From the NCBI GenBank assembly GCA_019454865.1, contig JACFNJ010000084.1:3377-10076 (forward strand): a DNA stretch of 6,700 bases. Reading direction: 5' to 3'. Position 1 is the stretch's first letter; each line of letters starts with the position of its first letter. Under the pieces are notes generated by a model that saw only the letters and a program-made list of their open reading frames with translations, had not been told where the DNA came from and ran no database searches. Shown one piece after another: positions 1 to 5,779 of the stretch. A program made the position numbers and the translations under genes. The DNA is from Bacteroidia bacterium. GTDB taxonomy: Bacteria; Bacteroidota; Bacteroidia; UKL13-3.

Positions 1-259
1 TTTCTTTTACTCCTAAATGAATATGCTTTATCTTTAAAAACTCCAATCGCTTGCGTACACCTTCTTGGTTTCCTCCGCTAATAATTGCTACATGGTAATT
101 GGCTAAAAGTGCACGCTCTATTCCATACCCATCTTTTATATTAAATCTTCGTGCTTGCTCGCCACTTGCTAATGCCAATACTGTTCCGTCTGTCAACACA
201 CCATCAACATCAAATACAAAACACGAAATTTTTGAAAATAATTGTTCGCTATCGTTCAT
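1..259 (-). CDS. kdsC: KdsC-type HAD phosphatase (3-deoxy-D-manno-octulosonate 8-phosphate phosphatase), N-terminal part, cut by window edge
   Basis: I translated this by hand from the minus strand; 86 codons are visible and the 3' end lies outside the window. The family removes phosphate from Kdo-8-phosphate in the cytoplasm, giving Kdo for the lipopolysaccharide core. The visible protein has HAD motif I as FDVDGVLTDG (residues 16-25), with D17 the expected nucleophile and D19 the acid/base. Next come the RFNIKDGYGI segment (38-47) and motif II as IISGG (59-63, S61), followed by an RLEFLKIKHIHLG stretch typical of the cap-less KdsC tetramer. Family members are usually about 160-190 residues, so roughly half is present. 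The ATG at 259 is the only sensible start: reading upstream in frame, no ATG appears before a stop codon. The sugar-phosphate substrate is inferred from family resemblance; related cap-less HAD phosphatases, such as the N-terminal part of some CMP-sugar synthetases, cannot be fully excluded from half a protein. Confidence 0.85.
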   Translation of the reverse strand, partial: MNDSEQLFSKISCFVFDVDGVLTDGTVLALASGEQARRFNIKDGYGIERALLANYHVAIISGGNQEGVRKRLEFLKIKHIHLGVKE

Positions 260-279
260 TAATAAAATGTTTATTCGGT

Positions 280-305
280 CAAATCTAATCAGTTTTTTAT
301 GACAA
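280..305 (-). promoter_or_regulatory. Possible Bacteroidota-type promoter of the KdsC-like gene
   Basis: On the minus strand, positions 287-280 read TAGATTTG, an exact match to the Bacteroidota -7 consensus TAnnTTTG. A TTG at 305-303 could be the -33 element, although the 15-base spacing is shorter than the usual 17-23. The box lies 20 bases before the ATG at 259, which would leave a short leader. It also lies downstream of the hmgA terminator, where a separate promoter is needed. An eight-base match in AT-rich DNA can arise by chance. Confidence 0.35.
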
Positions 306-351
306 TAAAAATTACATGATTAATTCCTTTTTTCAAATTTCTATTAAACCA

Positions 352-383
352 AAAAGGTTGCTTGATTTCTCAAACAACCTTTT
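352..383 (-). terminator. Hairpin terminator downstream of hmgA
   Basis: Positions 352-360 (AAAAGGTTG) pair with 375-383 (CAACCTTTT). After one mismatch (361/374) the stem continues as 362-365 (TTGA) with 370-373 (TCAA), around a four-base loop. On the minus strand the hairpin starts 24 bases after the hmgA stop codon and runs into five T residues, as expected of a Rho-independent terminator. The run of T on the other strand means it could also work in the opposite direction, but no plus-strand gene is seen upstream of it. Confidence 0.75.
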
Positions 384-407
384 AAATAATAGTAGTTACA
401 ATAGCAA

Positions 408-1568
408 TTATTTTTCCATCCAAGACATGTAATAATCCGGAACTTCCATTGCTAATGCATCCTTAGTAATCTGAATTGGATTAAACGGATCAATCATTAC
501 TGCTAATTCCTGTGTTTCTTTTTTACCTATGCTCCGCTCAATAGCTCCTGGATGCGGGCCATGAGGAATACCCGGTGGATGCAATGTAATTTGACCTTTT
601 TCAATATTATTTCTACTCATAAAATCACCATCAACATAATACAACAACTCATTACTATCAATATTGCTGTGGTGGTACGATGCCGGTATAGCATTTGGGT
701 GGTAATCATACAAACGCGGAACAAACGAACATATTACAAAGTTTTTCCCCTGAAATGTTTGATGAATTGGTGGAGGTAAATGAATACGACCTGTTATGGG
801 TTCAAAATTAAAAATAGAGAAAATATACGGATAGCTGCATCCATCCCAGCCTACTACATCAAATGGATGATTACCATAAACGTAAGGATATATTGCATCT
901 TTCTTTTTTATGTTAATTACAAAGTCGCCTTTTTCATCGTAGGTTTTAAGATTAGTAGGAAAAACAAAATCTCTTTCACAAAATGGCGAATGCTCCATAA
1001 ACTGCCCGTAATTGTTCCGATAACGATTAGGCGTTTCAATCGGGCCATACGATTCTACCAATAATAGATGATTGTCGGCAGTGTCAAAGTCTAGCTTATA
1101 TACAGTTCCTCGGGGTATAATTATGTAGTCGCCATATTTAAATGCCAACTCACCATACATGGTATATAATTTACCGGAGCCTTTATGAACAAAAATCATT
1201 TCATCGGCATCTGCATTTTTAAAAAAATATTCAGTCATACTTTTTTTAGGTGCAACTATTCCTATACTCATATCACTATTTATAAAAAGCGTTTTTCTAC
1301 TTTTTATATAATCGTCATTAGGTGATGCATGAAAACTTTGAAAGCTTCTTGCTTGTAAGTTTTCTTCAACGGCAATTTCAGCTTTTACTGAATATGGTTT
1401 ACTAAATGACTTTACTACTGTTGGTGGATTTAAATGATAAACCAACGAAGAAATCCCTGAAAAGCCTTCAGTACCTACTAACTCTTCGTGATACAAGCTA
1501 CCATCGAGCTTACGAAACACGGTATGACGTTTTGGTGGAATTACACCTTCACTACGATAAATTGGCAT
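408..1568 (-). CDS. hmgA: Homogentisate 1,2-dioxygenase, short form
   Basis: This 386-residue protein belongs to the homogentisate 1,2-dioxygenase family. These cytoplasmic cupin enzymes use Fe(II) to open the ring of homogentisate to maleylacetoacetate during tyrosine and phenylalanine breakdown. The C-terminal catalytic part is well conserved: H263 in GRIHLPPPIH matches the proposed proton-accepting histidine; H300 and E307 in YHHSNIDSNELLYYVDGDF match two iron ligands; H336 in LHPPGIPHGPHPG matches the third. An N-terminal beta region (about 90-180) carries IIPRGTVYKLDF. The protein is some 50 residues shorter than the human and proteobacterial enzymes (about 430-445). It lacks their N-terminal extension and begins directly with a KRHTVFRKLDGSLYHEEL segment, as in other short-form bacterial homologues. 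The start ATG at 1568 follows an A-rich leader without a clear Shine-Dalgarno sequence. No other tyrosine-degradation gene is next to it. The gene lies 94 bases after uvrA and ends at a hairpin terminator. The family is clear; the exact ring substrate is inferred. Confidence 0.88.
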   Translation of the reverse strand: MPIYRSEGVIPPKRHTVFRKLDGSLYHEELVGTEGFSGISSLVYHLNPPTVVKSFSKPYSVKAEIAVEENLQARSFQSFHASPNDDYIKSRKTLFINSDMSIGIVAPKKSMTEYFFKNADADEMIFVHKGSGKLYTMYGELAFKYGDYIIIPRGTVYKLDFDTADNHLLLVESYGPIETPNRYRNNYGQFMEHSPFCERDFVFPTNLKTYDEKGDFVINIKKKDAIYPYVYGNHPFDVVGWDGCSYPYIFSIFNFEPITGRIHLPPPIHQTFQGKNFVICSFVPRLYDYHPNAIPASYHHSNIDSNELLYYVDGDFMSRNNIEKGQITLHPPGIPHGPHPGAIERSIGKKETQELAVMIDPFNPIQITKDALAMEVPDYYMSWMEK

Positions 1569-1662
1569 ATTATTTTTTGTTTTTTAGTTGATTAAAATTT
1601 TAAAAACTGAATTTTAGATAATATGCAATCAATAAAAAATGACTTTCCTTTCTTTTTCCGGT

Positions 1663-4485
1663 CTATACAATTTTTTGTTTTAAGTAATATCCGGTGTAAC
1701 TTTCTTTCACATGTATTAAATCCTCAGGAGTTCCGGCAAATACAAGATTGCCTCCATTGCTTCCTGCATCCGGTCCTAAATCAATTACCCAATCTGCACA
1801 CTTAATTACATCCATATTATGCTCAATTATCAACACGCTGTTTCCTTGATTTATCAATGCTTGGAATGAATCCATTAACTTTTTTATATCATTAAAATGT
1901 AATCCGGTAGTTGGCTCATCAAAAATAAAAAGAATATTGCCGGTGCTTTTGTTTTTACCTAAAAAGCTTGCTAATTTTACCCGTTGTGCTTCGCCACCGC
2001 TAAGTGTGCTGCTGCTTTGCCCCAATTTTACATACCCCAACCCTACTTCGTGTAATGGATACAACTTATTGTAAATGGATGAATCTTCTTTAAAAAAATC
2101 AAGCGCTTCATCAATGTTCATTTCTAGTACATCACTAATACTTTTTTCTTTATATGTACATTCCAGCACTTCCGTTTTAAAGCGTTTTCCTTTACACTCA
2201 TCACATGGCAAATGTATATCAGCCATAAATTGCATTTCTATGGTAATCTCTCCCTCTCCACTACAAGTTTCACACCTGCCACCATCTACGTTAAAACTAA
2301 AATGTTGTGCCTTATATCCTCTACTTTTACTTATTAGCAAATTAGCATACAACTCCCTTATGGCATCATAAGCTTTAATATAGGTTACCGGATTTGATCG
2401 CGAGGATTTACCAATAGGATTTTGGTCAACCAACTCTACATGATGTATTGTATTGATTAAGCCTTCTAATTTGTCAAAAATTCCGGTTTTCTCGCCATTG
2501 TATGTTCCTAAATGCTTTTGTATAGCAGGATACAATATATTTTTAACTAAGGTAGTCTTTCCACTTCCGCTTACTCCTGTTACTACTGTTAGTGTATGCA
2601 ATGGAAACTTTACATCTATGCCTTTCAAATTATTTTGCCTTGCACCCTTTACCTCAATATACGAATCCCATTTTCTTCTTTTGGCAGGGATAGGAATAGT
2701 AAGATTATTACTTAAATATTGCCCGGTTAAACTTTTTGTATTTTTCTTAATTTCATCAACAGTGCCTTCAGCTACTAATTCGCCACCTAACAACCCTGCA
2801 TTCGGACCAACATCAATAACATTGTCGGCTACTTCCATTATGTCTTGATCATGCTCTACAACTACTACCGTATTGCCTATATCTCGTAATTGTTGCAATA
2901 CCTGAATCAAATTTTGCGTGTCTTTGCTATGTAAACCTATACTAGGCTCATCCAAAATATACAACGACCCAACCAAACTACTACCAAGCGAAGTTGCCAA
3001 ATTAATGCGCTGACTCTCGCCACCACTTAATGTATTGGACAAACGATTTAAAGATAAATATCCTAACCCTACGTTTTGCAAAAATGCTAATCGTGAATTT
3101 ATTTCAGTTAAAATTCGGGTTGCAATTTTCATATGTGTTTCACTTAATGTAAGCGATGAGAAATATTGAACTGCTTCATCAATACTCATCAATAAAAGTT
3201 GACTTAAACACTTTAAATCCGCTACATTTTTTTTTGTTATATCAACCAATTTCACATAATCTGTATCTTTACGCAAGCGTGTTCCCTTACACTCCGGGCA
3301 AATTGTTTTTCCTCGGTATCGAGAAAGCATTACACGATACTGAATTTTGTATGTTTGACTTTCAATGTCTTTAAAAAAACCATCAATACCTTCCCAATTA
3401 TCACCTCCCCGCCATAAAAATTCGCGTTGTGTTTCACTTAATGAATGATAAGGTTTATGAATAGGAAATTTATTTTTAGAACTAAGCTTTACAAATTTTG
3501 TTTTCCATTCGCTAAGCTTTTCTCCTTTCCATGGAGCAACTGCATCTTCGTATATACTTAAACTTTTATTGGGTAAAACTAAATCTTCGTCAATACCAAT
3601 TATGTTTCCAAAACCTTCACATTTTTTACAAGCTCCATACGGATTATTAAAGCTGAAAAAATTTACGGATGGTTCTTCAAAAGCAATTCCATCAGCCTCA
3701 AACCGATTGTTATAATTCAATTTATGAATCACACTATCTTCATGCCAATAATGAATAGTACACTCGCCCTTACCTTCATAAAAAGCAGTTTGCACACTGT
3801 CTGCCATTCTATTTCTTGCTTCATCGCTATCATCATTTTTATTCTCTAACACAAATCGGTCAATTAATAGAAATAATTCTTTTGCAGATTTCAGCTTCTT
3901 TTTCTCTATTAAAGCAATATACTCCTCAATTTCCACTACTTCATCATCAACCAATATGCGCGAAAATCCGTTTTTTACATATTGCTCCAATCTATTAACC
4001 AAATCTTTTGATTTCTCTTTTATTGCAACCAACAGTAATACTTTAGTCCCATCACTTAATGCAGTCAAAATATCTACAACAGTATCTACCGTGTAACGTT
4101 GAATTGGCTTGTTTGAAACAGGAGAATATGTTACCCCAATTCGCGCAAATAACAATTTCAGATAATCATAAATTTCAGTTGAAGTAGCAACCGTACTTCG
4201 CGGATTCCGGGTGTTAACTTTTTGCTCAATTGCTATTGCAGGTGAAATTCCATTGATATAATCCACCTCAGGCTTATTCATTTTACCTAAAAACTGACGT
4301 GCATAAGCCGACAAACTCTCAACATATCTTCGCTGTCCTTCGGCAAATAATGTATCAAAAACCAAGCTTGATTTTCCGCTACCGCTTACTCCGGTAACTA
4401 CGGTAAGTTTATTTCGAGGAATTTCTACGTCTATATTTTTTAAATTGTGCTCTCTTGCTCCTTTTATTACAATATTTTTTTTCAC
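1663..4485 (-). CDS. uvrA: Excinuclease ABC subunit A (UvrA), GTG start
   Basis: UvrA is the dimeric ATPase that finds bulky DNA lesions and loads UvrB in nucleotide excision repair. At 940 residues it has the normal full length. The first ABC half has Walker A GVSGSGKSS (32-40), then a UvrB-binding region (about 118-250), which argues for a repair UvrA rather than a UvrA2-type paralogue that lacks it. It continues with C286/C289 and C396/C399, signature LSGGESQR (486-493), and Walker B with LYILDEPSIGLH (508-519). The second half has Walker A GVSGSGKTT (637-645), a zinc module with C738/C741 and C761/C764, signature LSGGEAQR (828-835), and FIFDEPTTGLH (853-863). The start is GTG at 4485: the codon just before it is an in-frame TAA and no in-frame ATG occurs until residue 69, well after the first Walker A. 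The first CxxC pair seen before the FSFNNP segment in E. coli UvrA reads C242-x2-H245 here. The gene is divergent from the sigma gene. Confidence 0.97.
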   Translation of the reverse strand: MKKNIVIKGAREHNLKNIDVEIPRNKLTVVTGVSGSGKSSLVFDTLFAEGQRRYVESLSAYARQFLGKMNKPEVDYINGISPAIAIEQKVNTRNPRSTVATSTEIYDYLKLLFARIGVTYSPVSNKPIQRYTVDTVVDILTALSDGTKVLLLVAIKEKSKDLVNRLEQYVKNGFSRILVDDEVVEIEEYIALIEKKKLKSAKELFLLIDRFVLENKNDDSDEARNRMADSVQTAFYEGKGECTIHYWHEDSVIHKLNYNNRFEADGIAFEEPSVNFFSFNNPYGACKKCEGFGNIIGIDEDLVLPNKSLSIYEDAVAPWKGEKLSEWKTKFVKLSSKNKFPIHKPYHSLSETQREFLWRGGDNWEGIDGFFKDIESQTYKIQYRVMLSRYRGKTICPECKGTRLRKDTDYVKLVDITKKNVADLKCLSQLLLMSIDEAVQYFSSLTLSETHMKIATRILTEINSRLAFLQNVGLGYLSLNRLSNTLSGGESQRINLATSLGSSLVGSLYILDEPSIGLHSKDTQNLIQVLQQLRDIGNTVVVVEHDQDIMEVADNVIDVGPNAGLLGGELVAEGTVDEIKKNTKSLTGQYLSNNLTIPIPAKRRKWDSYIEVKGARQNNLKGIDVKFPLHTLTVVTGVSGSGKTTLVKNILYPAIQKHLGTYNGEKTGIFDKLEGLINTIHHVELVDQNPIGKSSRSNPVTYIKAYDAIRELYANLLISKSRGYKAQHFSFNVDGGRCETCSGEGEITIEMQFMADIHLPCDECKGKRFKTEVLECTYKEKSISDVLEMNIDEALDFFKEDSSIYNKLYPLHEVGLGYVKLGQSSSTLSGGEAQRVKLASFLGKNKSTGNILFIFDEPTTGLHFNDIKKLMDSFQALINQGNSVLIIEHNMDVIKCADWVIDLGPDAGSNGGNLVFAGTPEDLIHVKESYTGYYLKQKIV

Positions 4486-4760
4486 TTAATACATTCTTAT
4501 TATGTGTAAACTATACAATTTGCAATACTACTAAATATTAAAATTTACTATGTATTACAGATGAATTTATTTAAATGAATTTCAAGTTTTTTATTATAAT
4601 ATTCTAATTTGTATCAAAATAAATTTTGGAATTATGAATTACTTTATTAAATTTACAAATTATAAAATAGTTCAAACACTCAAATAGTACAAAATATATA
4701 GCAACAACTCTACACTAATTATTTCAAACAAAAGTTTAACCTTTTTAATCTTTTAAAACT
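4486..4760. other. Divergent intergenic region between uvrA and the ECF sigma gene
   Basis: This 275-base, extremely AT-rich stretch contains no credible reading frame. It must carry promoters for both flanking genes. I scanned both strands for TAnnTTTG and found only near-matches with wrong spacing (for example TAAATTTTG near 4620 on the plus strand, and CAAATTATA near 4657 read as a minus-strand box), so no promoter is assigned. I also see no SOS-like palindrome. Just before the sigma start, positions 4735-4752 contain two near-identical 9-base units (TTTAACCTT, TTTAATCTT). Confidence 0.6.
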
Positions 4761-5342
4761 ATGAAAAGCGTAAAACAAATTAGTGATCAAGAGTTGGTTC
4801 ACAATTACATTTTAGGAAACGAGGCTTGTTTAGCCGAATTGATACATCGCTACAAACGCAATGTATTTTCAGCAATATATTTATTAGTAAAAAATCGTTC
4901 AGTTGCTGAAGATTTATTTCAAGACACTTTTATTAAAGCAATCCAAACTTTGCGAGCAGGTAACTACAATGAAGAAGGCAAATTTGGTCCATGGGTTGTT
5001 CGTATTGGAAGAAACTTGGCTATTGACTTTATTCGCAAAGAAAAAAGAAACATTATTATTACTGATAGCGAGGGTAATGACATTTTAAGTTACTTACAAG
5101 TAGCTGAAAGCAATAAGGATGACAAATTAATTCAATACCAAACCGAGCACAACATTAAAGAATTGGTAAAGCAACTACCCGAAGACCAAAGAGAAGTATT
5201 GATTTTACGTCATTGGGGAAACATGAGTTTTAAAGAAATTGCTGACCATACGAATGTAAGTATCAATACAGCTTTGGGAAGAATGCGGTACGCGCTGAAT
5301 AACCTGAGAAAAATGCTTGAAAAACAAAGCCTGAAAGTATAA
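4761..5342 (+). CDS. ECF-type sigma-70 family RNA polymerase sigma factor
   Basis: This 193-residue protein directs RNA polymerase to alternative promoters. Region 2 covers about residues 20-95: LAELIHRYKRNVFSAIYLL, then VAEDLFQDTFIKAIQTL, the core-polymerase-binding and -10-recognition helices. A GKFGPWVVRIGRNLAIDFIR segment completes it. A polar linker (about 98-130) separates it from region 4 (about 132-188), with LPEDQREVLILRHWGNMSF and the helix-turn-helix MSFKEIADHTNVSINTALG. Region 1.1 and region 3 are absent, as in ECF factors. The NEEGKFGPWV and VSINTALGRMRYALNNLRK stretches resemble a widespread Bacteroidota ECF type. The ATG at 4761 gives a normal N-terminus; no Shine-Dalgarno sequence is visible, as is usual in this phylum. 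No membrane or zinc-binding anti-sigma factor follows; the next gene encodes a small unknown protein. The target promoters and inducing signal cannot be read from the sequence. Confidence 0.93.
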   Translation: MKSVKQISDQELVHNYILGNEACLAELIHRYKRNVFSAIYLLVKNRSVAEDLFQDTFIKAIQTLRAGNYNEEGKFGPWVVRIGRNLAIDFIRKEKRNIIITDSEGNDILSYLQVAESNKDDKLIQYQTEHNIKELVKQLPEDQREVLILRHWGNMSFKEIADHTNVSINTALGRMRYALNNLRKMLEKQSLKV

Positions 5343-5354
5343 CAGGCTGATTTT
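5328..5354 (+). terminator. Inverted repeat across the sigma stop codon, possible weak terminator or attenuator
   Basis: AGCCTG at 5328-5333 pairs perfectly with CAGGCT at 5343-5348, leaving a nine-base loop that contains the TAA stop codon (5340-5342). Two bases later comes a run of four T residues. The stem is only six pairs, four of them G-C, and the T run is short, so termination would probably be partial. It lies between the sigma gene and the small downstream gene. Confidence 0.4.
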
Positions 5355-5445
5355 GTATGTTTTAATACTTTAGTTTATATTTTTATACTAAATATTTGCT
5401 ATGGGCGTTTAGTGAGTAGTTAAACAATTTAAAAAACGAAAACGA

Positions 5446-5658
5446 ATGCCTATGGCAAATGTATTTACAAACCAAACTAATCTTCAACATTCTGATGCTG
5501 GCATTGATAACCATCTAATTCACGAAGATTTAAACTCGGTTGAAACTGAGATAAATATTTCATACCGAGATGTTATTACACAATTAGAAACTATAAACGA
5601 ATTGCCAAGTCAAACCTCTATTGACTTGATTATGAAATATTCTAAAAGTAATAAATAA
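5446..5658 (+). CDS. Small protein of unknown function downstream of the sigma factor
   Basis: I do not recognise a named family in this 70-residue protein. It is acidic and polar over most of its length (HEDLNSVETEI, residues 26-36) and is predicted by eye to be soluble. There is no signal peptide, membrane segment, cysteine or zinc motif. The C-terminal part, roughly ITQLETINELPSQTSIDLI then MKYSKSNK (residues 44-70), looks like an amphipathic helix, a proline-containing turn and a second helix. A leucine-proline, TIDxI, YSKS-like tail is, from memory, common in small Bacteroidota proteins, some encoded next to ECF sigma genes. The ATG at 5446 follows a purine-rich stretch (AAAAAACGAAAACGA); ATG at 5452 is an alternative start. 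An in-frame ATG at 5401 is followed at once by a TAG, so it cannot extend the gene. It lies 103 bases after the sigma gene on the same strand. A role as sigma partner is inference from position only. Confidence 0.6.
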   Translation: MPMANVFTNQTNLQHSDAGIDNHLIHEDLNSVETEINISYRDVITQLETINELPSQTSIDLIMKYSKSNK

Positions 5659-5779
5659 TCAATATAGGCTATTAGCATAAAAGTAAATTACGCCATATCT
5701 ATAATTTTTGATTATCATTCTTCAATTCCTATTGTTATAAATCATTGAGGAATACATAAAAATATTACATTTTTACTGC
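5659..5779. other. Intergenic region before the NAD(P)HX epimerase/dehydratase gene
   Basis: These 121 AT-rich bases contain no credible gene. I see no exact TAnnTTTG box. ATTCCT (5725-5730) and AGGAAT (5748-5753) could pair around a 17-base loop, but no T run follows, so I do not call a terminator. Confidence 0.5.

Noticed and set aside
99..302. Plus-strand open frame of 67 codons
   Set aside because: It lies antisense to the KdsC-like gene, whose HAD motifs are clear, and its translation resembles no known protein.
552..1064. Two plus-strand open frames inside hmgA
   Set aside because: They are antisense shadows of a well-conserved dioxygenase gene and give no protein-like sequence.
1592..1603. 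Perfect 12-base palindrome TTAAAATTTTAA before hmgA
   Set aside because: It is made only of A and T in a very AT-rich leader, where such palindromes are expected by chance; no flanking operator-like symmetry is seen.
1569..1662. Terminator or promoter between uvrA and hmgA
   Set aside because: I found no stem with a following T run on the minus strand and no exact TAnnTTTG box, so neither is called; whether hmgA is co-transcribed with uvrA stays open.
2075..2848. Plus-strand open frames of 98 and 131 codons inside uvrA
   Set aside because: They are antisense to conserved ABC and zinc motifs of UvrA; the length reflects low stop-codon frequency opposite this gene.
4903..5088. Second plus-strand frame inside the sigma gene
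   Set aside because: It overlaps region 2 of the sigma factor in another frame and has no independent support.
5369..5392. Imperfect AT-rich inverted repeat between the sigma gene and the small gene
   Set aside because: TTTAG and CTAAA pair, but the interior has mismatches and almost no G-C pairs, so a stable structure is unlikely.
5725..5753. ATTCCT/AGGAAT inverted repeat before the epimerase gene, including a GAGGAA that resembles a ribosome site
   Set aside because: The stem is short with a long loop and no T run, and the GAGGAA is about 28 bases from the ATG, too far to act as a Shine-Dalgarno sequence.
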